A stretch of 64,000 nucleotides of DNA from Epiperipatus broadwayi (taxonomy: Eukaryota > Onychophora > Udeonychophora > Euonychophora > Peripatidae). Shown here in pieces: positions 22,201-34,653 of this stretch. Made by a program: the position numbers and the translations under genes. Each line of letters starts with the position of its first letter. The first letter of the stretch is position 1. Location of the stretch: positions 2,573,825-2,637,824 of the forward strand of contig JAQFVV010000064.1 in NCBI GenBank assembly GCA_028023455.1, read 5' to 3'. The notes under the pieces are model-generated. The model worked only from the letters and a program-made list of their open reading frames with translations, did no database searches and was not told the DNA's origin.

Positions 22201-24632
22201 AATTTTATATACAAGTTCGTCATTTTGGATAATTTTAAAATAAGCTGGCTTAAAATGACATTTAAAAAAATATATTTCATGGAATGCTTACTTAAGACTT
22301 TCCTAACTTATTATATCATAAAAATAAATTTCATATGTAACTTGTGTTTTATTTCACTTCCATTCATATGTAAGCCTTGCTTTATAATTTCTCATATTTA
22401 AACTAATTATGTATAACCTATTCTTTTGACGTGTTTGTATAAGCAGTTACACATGCACACATTCGGTAATGTTAACATATATGTTTAAAATGTATACCCC
22501 TATATTAGAGATTAATACATAAATTACATATATAAAAAATATTCTTGCAACCTTTTAGCAAAATAAAATAAAATACATTATATCAATTTTAATATGCAAC
22601 AAGATAAAATAAAAAAAAACATTATAAATGCATATATTTATAGGTTGCTCATTATCATAACAAATGAAGAACAATAAAAAAAAACATTTCAATATTACAA
22701 TATATAATATAAAAAAAATAATAAAAAAAATAATGAAAATTTAAGTTTAAAGATTTAAACTGTGTTTGTGTTATGTTATGTGATATTGAGAATAACTATC
22801 GATAAACAAGCCTTTAATGTTTCTGTATCAAAAGAAAAAAAATAATGCTTTGACCAATAAATTAAGGTTTACTTTTAATAAGCAATAATAAAAGATCTGT
22901 TAAGGAAAGTTCATAGTTACCCGATTACTTTCACTTCTTATAAATGTCCCGAGTTTGAATTTTCAGACTGCTTGTCTTTGCTCCATTTAAAAAAAAAAGT
23001 TCTTGCAGATACTTTTAAGATAAACATGAATTAATTGACTTGCTTATTTCTTCAATTTTAAAATTATTTATTGTTGATACTTTTGATAATGCTGAATTCG
23101 TTGACTGGCTTGCTTCTACCATTTCAAAAAGAGTTATTTCAAATACTTTTAGATAAGTATGAACTGGTGGATTTGCTTGTCTCTTCCATTTAAAAAAAAA
23201 TCATTGTAGACACTTTAGATGACTATGAGGAAAATTCTAACAAAAATTTGGTTGATAGCTTAATCAAACCTAGTTATAAGGCCTTTATACATTTTTCTTT
23301 TCCTCTTCTTTCCCCTTCTCCCTCCATCCAAAGGTAATGAGCCTATAATAGACCAGGAGCCAGAAAAGAAGCATTTCAAATAGCTTGTGTGGTTGGCTTC
23401 AAACTCTATCATTTTGTTGGTTATTATTTGACTGGTATATGAGTCCATAGACAGATCAGTGAGCTAACCCATTCTAGTATTATTCCAGGAAGCAGAAACA
23501 GATGGTTTTAGCAATGCAAATTCATTGTATTATACACAGCAAAATATATTAATATCATTTCATAGAATTGTTAATAACTTCTTCCAATAAATTCAATTTT
23601 GTTCCATTTTTTCCTTCTTTATCTTAATCTTGCTGGGAATTACTTATATATATGCACATCTTCGTCTATACTGACTTTAAAACAAGAGTCATTTTTTTCT
23701 TCCTCAATTTTTTTAAAGAGTGAAAAAAAATCAAATCGCTCACTCTCTTTTCAAAAAAAAATCAGAGCTTACATCTCTTCTCTCAATCATATTGAAAAAA
23801 ACTGACTGATCACTAAATATTGTTTCATTCATTTATATTGTAAATCTTGATCAAAGAAAAGGACCACCTGGAAATTCTTATCTTGAAATCAAGATAAAAA
23901 AATCACAAGTTTGACAACTGATGTTCCATCGTGATTTTACAAGAAAATTAATAATCACCTTTTATTACATCAAAGCACCTCTTTTCCAAAAATAATCTTA
24001 GATGCAGATAACACAAACAATAAAGCTGGCAATCTATAGTCATTAGAAATAGGTGTAAAAGCATTTTTTTGTGTTTATACAGACATTTTCATTCTTTCAC
24101 ATCCTTTTGCACATGCAATTTCTTTTTATCTCCTAATCTACTAATCTGATCACCTTATTTTACACTTTCTTTCTGATCTGCCTTATTTAACAAAAATATA
24201 GTTAAATAATTTCAACACATTATTTAACAAAATATAATAAATCAATATTAAATATTATTACCTTCTCTCTTTACAACTGCTTATTTATTAAGTATTTATA
24301 AACTATATAATAATAAATACACACATAAATCTATATATATAAAAGAATTTTTTTTTAATTAAATAATATATCTGTGTGTTTGAAATGAGTCATATACATA
24401 CAATATATATATATATTAGCATAAACCAGACGTTTTAGAGTGATTGAAATTTTAATTATAATTTTAATTATTGCCAAATAAGACCCATCGCGTATTTTAC
24501 GCATATTTTGAGAGGAAATGTACATCCTATATGCCAGCAAATATGATAAATTCTTATGTTACAGAAATGGTTTATTAAATTTTAATTAGCCATAATTGAC
24601 AATAATTCTCATTGTTTTATAAGTACAATTAT
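19260..24632. other. long AT-rich spacer
   Basis: No gene is supported over 5.4 kb. Short open frames (19528-19734, 20017-20211, 23260-23448, 23599-23805) look like chance in composition and lack splice context. A simple-sequence block lies at 21362-21417. Confidence 0.5.
21362..21417 (+). repeat. imperfect trinucleotide repeat
   Basis: A run of taa, tga and tag triplets (ataatgatgatgataataat and similar), about 55 bp. Confidence 0.9.
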
Positions 24633-24880
24633 AGCAAACTCTCCGTACAATAATGCCACTGAATAAAATCTTTATTTAGTGCCTACTCATTAATATCACA
24701 AGATTAGTTTCTAGCTTCAGTGAGGAGCCTTAATGCTGAGGGCACTGCACCTAGCTAGAAAATAGTTGTGGATTAGTAGGCACTAAGACAGGGATGTTAT
24801 GCACAAAGCTTCTGCCATTCATTGATTACTATAGATTACACTGGTTGGCAATATTGTATGAAGAGTTTGTTACTGTTTTA
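24633..24880. mobile_element. foldback element, diverged copy
   Basis: The left arm is agcaaactctccgtacaata then gattagtttctagcttcagt. The right arm has the inverted forms (gcacaaagcttctgcc, attgattactatagatt, tgtatgaagagtttg). The arms carry substitutions but keep the same order as 43377-43781. Confidence 0.65.
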
Positions 24881-26176
24881 ACAGTTTGCATAAGCATAGG
24901 AAATGGTGATTATGTGGAATATAATTGTTTATATTTAGAATAACCTATATTTTTTTTATAATTAAATAACATTGTTGATAGTTTTTTCTCATAATAAAAA
25001 TATAATGCTTTTAGTAATTATCTTACAAATTAGAAGTTTAAAAATTATTGCAAAGTAATTTGCCATAGTTTGTGCAGTGGTTTGGTGTCAAGATACATGG
25101 ATTGCAGCCCTATACTCATACTTACAATGCTCAAAGTTATTTTGCACTCATAATCAATAAATAAATCCTTTTAATTATGTATATACTAGGGATAGTTCTA
25201 TCTGTCAGTTTTGATGACCAATATCCCAGGTTTGCTCTGCCTATTCACAGCCTTTTGCAGAGCTTATGAGAAAATAATTATTTCTAACACATTTTATATT
25301 CAATATATATAGGATAGTTTTAAGTTTCCTATGATATTACATTAAATTTGGATGAATTAGAAAAGAGTGACACCAAACATATATTTGTAAGATTTAAAAT
25401 AAATGCAATTTAATGCATTGAATAATATTGCCACATTTTTTTCAAAATTTCTTAGAGTAGGTGTATATTTTCAAGTTCTATTTCTAAAAGCAGATTACAT
25501 ATTACCAAAAAAAAAAATGCAAATTGAAAGAAAACAGTTACAAAGAGTCTATTAACAATGCTTTCAAAATATTTTTTTCCATAGACAAAAAAAAAATGAT
25601 GAAAAATTTAAATGTCTTAATTTTTTCCCAACTTTCAAACACAATACATAGAATCATCACTTCTGTTACTTACATAAAGATTAAGAAATTTAAAAAAATA
25701 AGTTACATTTGTAAATAGAGGGATTTGAATTTAGGATTTTCAATCTATATTTATCTCCACTTCATCTCAACAACACATGATTACACACATGTGAAAATAA
25801 TAAATGATCCCCAATATACATATTTCCTGAAAATTCAGCACTTCTCAATTGGGTCAGATCATAATCTTCAACACATACATACAGCGTGTGCTCAGACTTT
25901 AATGGACAGGCTTCAGTCATCTCATCCTTCTAACAATTCAATTATCCATTTCATTGAAAAAACAATGATCGAAGCTCAAAACCCTTGGTCGATTTGGTAT
26001 AATACTCATTCCCATGTAGATATTACATCAATCTAATCCTTTATATTATTGGACCATTATGTAACCAATTATATTAATAGGAGAGGAATGGCTGAATTTA
26101 TACTATGATGTGTAACTTATTTAACCACTAAACATCACATGATCACCCTTTATTATGCTTGCTTATAACTTATTAA
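24881..26176. other. AT-rich spacer with one ORF
   Basis: A plus-strand frame at 25725-26036 (103 codons, TTG or internal starts only) is less AT-biased after codon 50, e.g. LMDRLQSSHPSNNSIIHFIE. It has no clear splice sites or recognised domain and I do not call it a gene. Confidence 0.4.
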
Positions 26177-26295
26177 AACAGGCAAAACTCTCCCTACAGT
26201 AGTGTCATTTAGTGTAAGCCATAGTAATTAATGGATGCCATTGATTACTCTGGTTTGCACTAAGTGGCACTACTGTATGGAGAGTTTTGCTTGTT
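26177..26295. mobile_element. foldback element, 119 bp
   Basis: Arms starting aacaggcaaaactctcc are inverted around atggatgccattgattac. An 11-bp direct repeat, tataacttatt, lies just outside both ends (about 26164-26174 and 26302-26312). It could be a target duplication with a little terminal slack. Confidence 0.75.
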
Positions 26296-26340
26296 TTTAT
26301 ATAACTTATTTCCAGGGAAATATGTAATTTACCTATTCAT

Positions 26341-26465
26341 TCATGTGTGGGGGCATGTGTATCCCTTGTCTGAGATAGAGTGGATAATAAATATAGATTA
26401 AAAATCCTAAGTTCAAATCCGTTTATTTATTATAGTAAACATTCAGTATAATGAATGAATAGTTT
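26341..26465 (+). repeat. repeat W, 3' part
   Basis: Starts at atgtgtgggggcatgtgtat, has cctaagttcaaatccg in the B-box-like position and ends with aacattcagtataatgaatg, shared with the copy ending near 26933. Confidence 0.6.
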
Positions 26466-26744
26466 AAATTACATTTGTATAAAATTATTTACGAAATTAA
26501 ATTCTATTTTTTCTACTATAAATAAGTCGAATTAACTATTTCATAAAGTGCTATTTTTTTTTTAACATATATTTAATTGGACCAAAGCAAGTTTATTGTT
26601 AGATATAAATAATTATTAATACTTTTTTCAGAATATTGTATTTTGCTGCATATTCTCTTACATAAGATAGTTTGTTTTGTAATGGTGATAGGGATAGAAG
26701 AAATTTACATGTGGAATTTTTAGTGAAGTGCTTATTCATTTCTA

Positions 26745-26945
26745 TTTTCACTGATTATATATATATGTGTGGGAGATTATGATGTGGGCCCACTGATGAG
26801 TGCTGATCTAGCATGAAAATGCATATATTGGGGATCATTAATTTTTTCACATATGTGTGGTCATGTGTATCAATAATTAGACTGAACGAATCCGTCTAGT
26901 TACTATGGTAAGCATTCAGTATATTGAATGAATAGATTAATTATA
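26745..26945 (+). repeat. repeat W, partial copy
   Basis: Contains gtgggagattatgatgtggg, gctgatctagcatgaaaatg and tatattggggatcatt, as in the full copy at 14817-15095. Confidence 0.65.
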
Positions 26946-27647
26946 TAAAGTGAATAGATATATATGTGTGTGGATAAACAAAGGCATGAGTGGTGATATT
27001 CTCATGTATAACTACAGAAATACATTAGTAATAGTATTGCTAAATAACTATCAATTACTATTTATATTCTTGTTGTGTTTAATCTGGAATATATAAAAAC
27101 ACAAACGCGTGTAAATACTTTGTAATATTATATTTATTAGTGAAACAAAAATACAAATATATACCCGTATGACAATTCTTTAACTTAAACAATATATATA
27201 GTACAAACACAATATTAAGTCATTACCATTTAATATGCCGATTACAAAACAAAGTTCTATCGTTCTTTTATAGTGGACTTTCCATTGACACTAAGTATTC
27301 ACATTTATCCTCAAATCTGCAATATTAATGATAGTTTTGGCTTGACGAAGTAACTCTGATAAACTAAGCAGATTTTCATTTTACCATAATGATTGTCAGC
27401 TGTGCATACACTATTATGGAATGTGTGTATATGTGCAAATAATGAATTGTCTTTCAGAATATTATTAGAATTAAAATGTTTGAAAATTCATGATCAATAT
27501 ATCTCTTTTGTGTTAATTATGTTAGTTCCAAAAATACATTTAATGCTGAATGGATTGTTTGTTTTGTTTTAAACTTTACTTTTTGAAAATTGTGTTTTGC
27601 ACCAAAAATGCATTTCAAGATTTACTTAATAAGTAGATTTTCGATGA

Positions 27648-27905
27648 TATGGATGGCTGAAGAGTTGGACGGTGGAGAAGATTGAAGTCTAACCATTAAG
27701 GTATGAAGATTTGCTATCTTAATTTAAGCTGAACACTGATTATATATGTGTGTGGGAGATAATGATCTGGACCAAGCATTAAATACACATATTAGAGATC
27801 AGTTACCTTTTTCACATAAATGTGGTCACTTGTATTAGTTGTATAAGATGGAATGGATAGCTGTAGGGAGTTTGAAAGTCAGAGTTCAAGTCCTTTTAAA
27901 TTACA
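27648..27905 (+). repeat. repeat W, near full-length copy
   Basis: Runs from ggatggctgaagagttggac through gggagataatgatctggacc to agtcagagttcaagtcc. The match to 14817-15095 is good throughout, with a deletion after tctggacc. Confidence 0.7.
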
Positions 27906-28315
27906 TTAAGTTTGTAAACAATATTATTAGTATTTAAATATTATATATTCAGCCTGTATTTGCCTATCCCTCTTCTGTGTATTTAAATGGATATATTAAA
28001 GTCCTATACATGAGAAGTCAGAGTGAGAAAAAAGTAAAATAAGGATATTTGAGTGATCTGATGATTTTTAATTTTTTACACACACATTGATTGATTATCA
28101 AAAATACTCTGATCAGAAAAAATTGGTTTGAAAACGTATATACATTCCTTCTCAAAGCAATGGTGTTTTGTGACTATGTTAGCAGCTAACCCTTTGATCT
28201 TGGTTTCCATTCTAAAAGGGAAATCAATAAAATAATATTTCCTGAAGATAATTATATGCTGACAGTATTTGTCTTTGTTTAATGTTGCTATTTAATTTAC
28301 AATTTGGGAAATTAC

Positions 28316-28414
28316 CTTGGAAAACTTTTCTTGGAACATTTTCATCAAAAGATGAAAACTGTACGATTGTTATTTCAATTATGGCAGGTATCAGTATTTT
28401 TTGACAGATATCCA
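28316..28414 (-). CDS. candidate internal exon, minus strand
   Basis: On the minus strand 99 bases are open between acceptor-like actttttaaaaag and a good donor (CAAG then GTAATT). Thirty-two codons read DICQKILIPA, IIEITIVQFS, SFDENVPRKVFQ. Both ends are phase 1, typical of extracellular-module exons. The acceptor tract is only moderate. No neighbouring exon in compatible phase was found, and I do not recognise the protein. Confidence 0.35.
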
Positions 28415-29161
28415 CTTTTTAAAAAGTAATAGCATATAAAAACCCACCCCTATTTAATTGGATTTAGTTTGTTCTAAAATTAATATAGGGTATACTTCAA
28501 GATCAAAAGAATAATGCCATTTAAAGGTAAGTTCTATCCCATACATGATTAAAAAACTTGGAAATCTATTTTTTAATTACTTTTATTTAATTCAAAAATT
28601 ATGTTTGTTTGTTGGCTAAAATCTTGTAACCAAATTTTAACATATTTCTGTCAAATGGATTTTTTTTTAATTTTGTACCCATGTTAGACATCATTGGCAA
28701 TGGTAATATGATAATGCAATACTTCAGAGTTGCCTAGTCGAGGAATGGGACCAAATTTCAAACTGCATTGATGTTACTTCAGTAAGATTTTAATATCATC
28801 ATTGTACAATAGATGGCAATATATTTTTAATAAAACAACAAAAGCAATAAAAACACTTTCATTAATTTTATGACTGATTCATGAAAAAGTATTTACAGTT
28901 AATTAAAATAAAAAGAAAAAAAATGAAGGATGAAATATTAATTTCTCTCGATTGTTTATCTAAAATTTGCTTTTTTAAAAAACACTGCCTTCATAAACAC
29001 AAAACTTTTGTAAATGATTATCAGTGCAGGCAAATTTCATTTCAAATTCATTTCAAATACTGGAAATATGCCAATATTGTTTTGATTATTAGGTTTTAAA
29101 TTTGAATACAAAAGCCCATTGCAAATTTTCCAAATACTAAAAAATAAAAAATAATATTTTC

Positions 29162-29260
29162 AACATGTGTGTGATTAAGTGTATCAGCAGTATAAGATAG
29201 CATGGATAGTTGAGGGTTATGTGGAAGTCTGAGTTCAAACCCCCTATATATTACATATAT
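29162..29260 (+). repeat. repeat W, 3' part
   Basis: Contains tcagcagtataagatagcat, ggatagttgaggg and a B-box-like tctgagttcaaacccc followed by ctatatatta, as at 15080. Confidence 0.6.
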
Positions 29261-30339
29261 AAGTGCAGATATGAAAAAACCTGTATTGTAGGGGGGGGGG
29301 GATTCATATTTAAAAATGCTTTTGTTTATTTTGATCAGTAATGCACTAAAAACCAAAAATATTTTTTGCCTTCAACCCAATATGTAACAATTAAAATTGT
29401 GGTTGAAGAAAAAAAATATTTTTTGTATTTTAGTGCATTACAAATCAAATTAAATAAAAACTTCTTTATAAATTATTTTTATATTTATTATTTTTAGACT
29501 CAACTGTAATTTGTATTCAATTGTAATTTCTGACACTAAAATTAAAATTGGATTTTTGAAAAATTATATTGCTGAAGCTTGGAATTATCTTAAAAATGTG
29601 TTTTGAATAGGAGTAAGTACATTTTGGGACAACTGTTTTCTGATTATTATTATTGCATTATTAGTAACTTGATTAAAAATAAAAATATAGAATTCACTTT
29701 TTGGCCCAATAATAAGATAAGTGGGGATGTTCACCAACAATATAGTAAGTCAAAGAACATAGGTTCAATGTTAGATAAGAAAAGTTACAATGATAGTTTT
29801 AAACTGAATAAAAATTTAAATCATTTACTAATCATAATAAATTTAAACTCTTTTGCATACCACAATATAAATAATAATGAAATAGTTAGTCATTTCCATG
29901 ATTATGTAATATTAGAGCACTAAAGGTTCTAGGTTCAACTTCAATTCAGAAACTTCCAGTTCCTAATCTCTACCACTATACTAAATCAAGTATTTGATAT
30001 ATTGAAAGTATTATATGACTTTGATAAGCAATATCAACTACTAAGTCAGCAGGTGTCATTCTTTTATATGATAATTATAGTACTTTGGATAGAAAATTTC
30101 TATGTAAGTGGTGTGGGGATAGAGGATATCCATTTGATGTTGCTAAATATCTTTTTTAATATTAATAAATAAAAGAACTGCAAACCTAATGAAGTATCTA
30201 CAAACATTTTAAATATGCCTATAATATATATTTATAAAACTGATAGATATTTTTTAGAATATATGGAACACCATATTGTGATATCTTGTGTAAATAATTC
30301 GTATGCTGCTTTATTTTATAAAAATAAACGAGGTGAAAT
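29261..30339. other. AT-rich spacer with one ORF
   Basis: A G run (about 29291-29300) and a 106-codon Asn/Lys-rich open frame (29603-29923) are present. The frame's composition matches random AT-rich translation, and I do not call it a gene. Confidence 0.45.
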
Positions 30340-30800
30340 AAATCCATAATAGGCTCTCTAGAATTTTATTGTCATCTATGACAGAAAAAGTGCTTTCAAG
30401 TATATAATTGCCCTGTGCAGTTTATTACACTGGTGGCATGAGGGATTTGAAGTTCCTGAATCAAAGTTTTATCTGCCATTGTGCTGAATATCACATGACT
30501 TTTCAAACAATTTTTTAAGGATTGTATTGAATAGATTCAATGAGGAGTAGTACTTAAATTATGATTTAAAAATCAAAAAGCAATGTATACATGTTTTTAT
30601 TATAGGGCAAATGCAAAAAAAGTTTGAATTATGACTTGATCTATATAATAGTTACATTGATTTGATTAAAGCATTTGACTCAGTAAATCAATAAAGTTTA
30701 GCATGAGAAAAAAGTTCATTACTGTTAATGTAAATCTGAGGTTCATAAAAATTATAACCAGTGTTCATGTAAAAAGTTTTCCAAACTCTAACTTTATTTT
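30340..30800 (+). pseudogene. LINE reverse transcriptase relic, plus strand
   Basis: Translations in shifting frames follow the order of a LINE polymerase: RILLSSMTEKVLSS (finger region, about 30357-30400), PESKFYLP (about 30459-30480), then from 30599 IIGQMQKKFEL and LDLYNSYIDLIKAFDSVN. The last is the canonical YxAFxDLxKAFDxV palm motif with the catalytic Asp of motif A retained. Stops interrupt every frame. Confidence 0.75.
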
Positions 30801-31239
30801 CAGTTTTGTGATAGTGATCTTTGAAAACATTTATAAGTAGCTGCATAAACATAATGATGTGATATAGGTTTGAGATGGAGTTTTTTAATTATACTGGTTA
30901 AAATTCAAAATCCATCTCATTTCATGACTTTTAGATTTACTATACTCTAATGACTGATCTAATCTTATTAATTCAAAGCATGAACTGCAGCATATTCCTA
31001 ATGTTTTAAATGGTAGTTGTATAAGTAATTTGAATTTGTAAAAACATAGATACTGCATCATTTGAATGATTATCATACTGAGAATTTGAACCATTTCAAA
31101 TATTATTCTAACTTTAGAAATAGAAAGTCTTAAATATTGGTGTGCTAAACATTTCTAATATGGTACTTCTCCCTTTAACAATTATGGTATTTTATTATAA
31201 TGCTGTTAACTTGTTATTTTTACAGTTATGTGGTATGGA

Positions 31240-32180
31240 ATTAACATACTAGTTTCTTATCAATGCAATATAATAGTGCAGCAATAGAAGGGCAGCTTTT
31301 GCAGCTTAGGTACATGGATTTGGTTACTTTATCCCCATATGGCTTGATACTCTGATAGAATGATGGAATCTGGAATTCAAGATCCACAAAATGTGGTCAG
31401 CATTAGCACTTTTAGTACTTGTCTTTTTATAAACTTTCTGGCAATAACCCATTTGGTTACTTTAGTCCATGTTACTTGGTGCAATGGCAGATTTTGGGGT
31501 TTGATATCCTAAATCATGAACCAGCCACTTCATTTCTGGTGCTTAGACTTTTATAAACTTCCAAACAATAAACAACAAATTATATTTTTATCCATGCATG
31601 GTTTGGTTCAGGTGTAAAGCAGCATGCCAGGAATCTGGCTGCTCAACTCTGACACCTTCTGCACTCATACATGTTATGAATTTTTTAGCCAAAAATAATT
31701 TAATTATATTAGATCTGTGTAATGTGCTAAAGCAATGAAGCAACAGATTCTGGAACTGATGACCTGTAGATTATAATCTTGTTTTGATACTTTTGGGTGC
31801 CAATGTTTTATTTACTTCCAAAACAATAAATCACTTGAATACATTTGTCTATGTGTAGTTTAGTGCAGTGATAGAATGATATATGTGAAGATCCATAGCT
31901 AATTCTCTCATTTTCTAATATCCAATTCTTGATTTTTATGAACCATTTGATAATTTAGCTTTGTTTGGTTTTCTATAGTTATAGAATAGTAGATTTGAAT
32001 CTCAGGATATGTAAATAGAGAACCAGTTTTGCTACTTCCGGTCTTCAAACTTTTTACGAAGTCAGAAGCTATAAATTATTTGATTGTTTTTGTCCTTCAG
32101 TGGTTCAGTGCAAAGACTGGGTTATTATGGAATTAAAGATATATCAAAGTTTTAAACACACTTCATTTTTAAATGTTCAT
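31240..32180 (+). repeat. diverged tandem array, about 125-bp period
   Basis: A landmark of the form tttataaacttccaaacaataa recurs at about 31424, 31551, 31676 (worn), 31807, 31933, 32050 and 32171, a spacing of 117-128 bp. Within each unit follow a tggttta/gtgcaatgatagaa-like segment and a gaatctgggttcaagatcc-like segment that resembles a tRNA B box. About seven to eight units are present and all are strongly diverged from one another, so the array is old. Confidence 0.7.
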
Positions 32181-32707
32181 AAGTTTCTGAAAATATGGAT
32201 GACAATACTATATAATTTTATTGAATTGAATAAAATCAATGAAAGATAATACATTTCCTAAAAAATATTTTACATTGAATATTAGTATAGTTTTCTCAAA
32301 AGAGGTAGATCTCATTACCTTTTAAATTTTATCTAAATAACACTCTAAATATGTATACTATCGATTGCTTTTATTGGAACACTAAGGCTAAAAAATGGTA
32401 TCAAAGTCATTCCGGTTACAGAAGTCTCTTACAAAAGAAAACAATACGTCAATTAGGCAGACATCGCATCACATATGCGATGTATTTGCAGTCATAACTT
32501 GATTATCTACTCACCATAAAACACAACTTAAGCTTCTTGTTCTTCATCTTTATCTTTTGTTTTGACTGGAGTTAAAATAATCATCTATTCTAAGAATGCC
32601 TTGTAAATAGGATAACTATATATCGTGCACTCAAGCAACATATCTAAACTCATGTGTGTGTGTGTGCCAATTAATTATGCATTTAATATATTACACTGCT
32701 ATATCTT
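32181..32707. other. AT-rich spacer
   Basis: A (TG)n run lies at about 32655-32667. No gene is seen. Confidence 0.5.
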
Positions 32708-32712
32708 ATAAT
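32708..32712. repeat. target-site duplication ataat, left
   Basis: Five bases directly before the 5' LTR, identical to 36075-36079. Five bp is usual for Ty3/Gypsy integrases. Confidence 0.85.
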
Positions 32713-33337
32713 TGTTATAGTCCTCCCTTCTCTCAGAGGTGAACTATTCCAGATGCTGGCTTATCTGATCAGATTAAGCATTGTTTGCCACAGGCCAATA
32801 GGCTGATGTATAGATAAAAGCATAGCCAATGATTACTACAGGCCAATGAGCAAATATGCTTGCTGAATCTGAAGGTTTTCAATAAGGTCAGGCATCTGGG
32901 TATAAATAGTCAGCCTTTTCTGAGAATCAAGGAAGAACGTGTCTAACCTAATCAGATGCTTTGCGTTCTCCCAGGGAAACATGCTAACCTAAACAGCAGC
33001 AGGTATTCCCATTATTAGCACTATGCTATTTAGATCTACACAGCTAGGCAAGTCCCACAGAGACTGGATGCTGCTAAGATCACCCTCGGCTCGAGGCAAG
33101 CTGTCTTGTACAGCTGGAAGAGCCATAGACCTTACCCGTGAGGCAAGCCATAAGGTGTGTCTGGAAGCGGCAGGCAAAACCCAGAGTTTACATTAAACTC
33201 CAAAATTCAACTTATAAATATTCACTTGTATACTGTATATTGTTTGTATATATTTGTACATAATAAATATATTAAATTATAATACTTATTTCAGTATTAT
33301 TTTATATTATTTACTGTAATCCAGACCAAATACAACA
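32713..33337 (+). repeat. 5' LTR
   Basis: 625 bp, TGTTATAG...ACAACA. A TATA-like gggtataaatag (about 32897) marks the likely promoter, and AATAAA sits near the 3' side (about 33260). It differs from the 3' LTR by scattered substitutions, plus a small insertion near 33245 and a short deletion near 33313. Confidence 0.92.
32898..32908 (+). promoter_or_regulatory. LTR TATA box
   Basis: The sequence gtataaatagt sits inside the LTR, and the same box is at about 35640 in the 3' LTR. It is the only TATA-type promoter element shared by both LTRs. Confidence 0.55.
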
Positions 33338-33793
33338 GATTTGGCACAGTTTGACAAAAGATATTTTTCCCCCATGGCTGGAAAAAGAAAAAACTTGGAA
33401 AATGTAAATACGCGAGTGTGCAATTATTTAGACAGTTACGAAGCTGTGATTACTAAATCACACTTAAATACGGCCCAAGTAAAATATGTCAACATGTATT
33501 TATTAAACTGATTATTAAAATTCACTGATTTCTGGCAAAATAAGTAAAATACATGATAGTATTTACTAAACAGCCATTGTCAAAATCACTTAATTCTGGG
33601 GGGAAACATAAAGTGATCATAAACACGATTGGTGCTTCATAAACCAATCAAAATTGACCTTGCTTAAAAAGACAGAAGCTCGCCCTAGCGGAGTAAAAAA
33701 TCTGTTGTAACATAATCATATCAAGTGGTTACTTGCAAATATACGAAAAAAATATTTTTCTCACGTGATAACAGAGAAAAATAAAATAAATAA

Positions 33794-34612
33794 ATGGCTA
33801 ATATAATTGGCTCGATGGAAGCTTTTGATCCAGGGTTTCCTAAAAACTGGTCAAGCTACAAAGAGCACCTAATTTTTTATATGCAGGCCAATCAGATCAA
33901 AAAGTCTGAAATAAAATTAGCAACGCTGATAACTATAATCGGGTCGCAAACATATAATACTTTAAAATCTCAAATCAGGTCAGAAACACTGGCCAACTTG
34001 AATTTTGAGAAAGCGTTGGCGATTCTCATAGAATATTTTTCCCCCAAACCACTAACAATAATGCAGGGATATTATTTCAATCTGTGTACACAGGCAGTTG
34101 ATGAAAAAGCTAAAGAATTTGCAACATGAATCAAAACATTAGCACTCACGTGCGAGTTTAAAGAGTTCTTAAATAAAGCACTACACGATCGTTTCATTTG
34201 TGGCACGAACGATCATAATTTAAGACTCAAACTATTAATGACACCATATATAGATTTTGAAAAGGCTGTAACTCAAGCCATGCTGGCAGAATCTATAGCG
34301 TGTCAGGCAAAGCCATTACAAAAAATGAATTATACTGTTCAAAAAATTGACCATAAGGCTGATTCTGACAAGCACTCAGTTAGCTCAACAACAACAATGA
34401 GTGTAAAGCATTGTTATAGATGTGATGAACCGATCCACGTGCAAACAGAATGTCCACATCTCCAATACTGTGTGCTCATTTTGCAAGCATGTCGGTCATA
34501 TAAGAGCGGCATGTCTAAACTTAAAAAGACAAACAGCCAATATGAGAATGGAAAAAAACCATTCCAAAAAACAAAGGCAACTATAAGAGAAATAAACAAG
34601 TTGCCAGTATAA
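33794..34612 (+). pseudogene. gag: gag, interrupted by one stop
   Basis: It starts at ATG 33794 and reads a retrotransposon Gag domain (FDPGFPKNWSSYKEHL near the start). It is interrupted by a single TGA at 34127-34129, after which the same frame continues open to 34612. A CCHC zinc knuckle, CYRCDEPIHVQTEC, lies at 34412-34453. A second CCHC knuckle is at 34473-34514 but in the +1 frame, so a small indel lies between them. Gag would form the particle and bind the RNA. This copy cannot give full-length protein. Confidence 0.88.
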
Positions 34613-34653
34613 ATCACATTAAGGACGATCAGTCTGGATTTATACAGAGTATT

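Noticed and set aside
26621-26680. Acceptor-like tact-tttttcag followed by NIVFCCIFSYIR and a stop
   Set aside because: Only 12 codons; the CC pair is tempting beside the other candidates but too short to support.
29603-29923. 106-codon plus-strand frame
   Set aside because: Asn/Lys/Ile-rich composition matches random AT-rich translation, and no splice or domain evidence exists.
32989-33177. Minus-strand 62-codon frame, with a near-identical one at 35729-35917
   Set aside because: Both lie within the two LTRs at the same place; the duplication is due to the LTRs, not a gene family.
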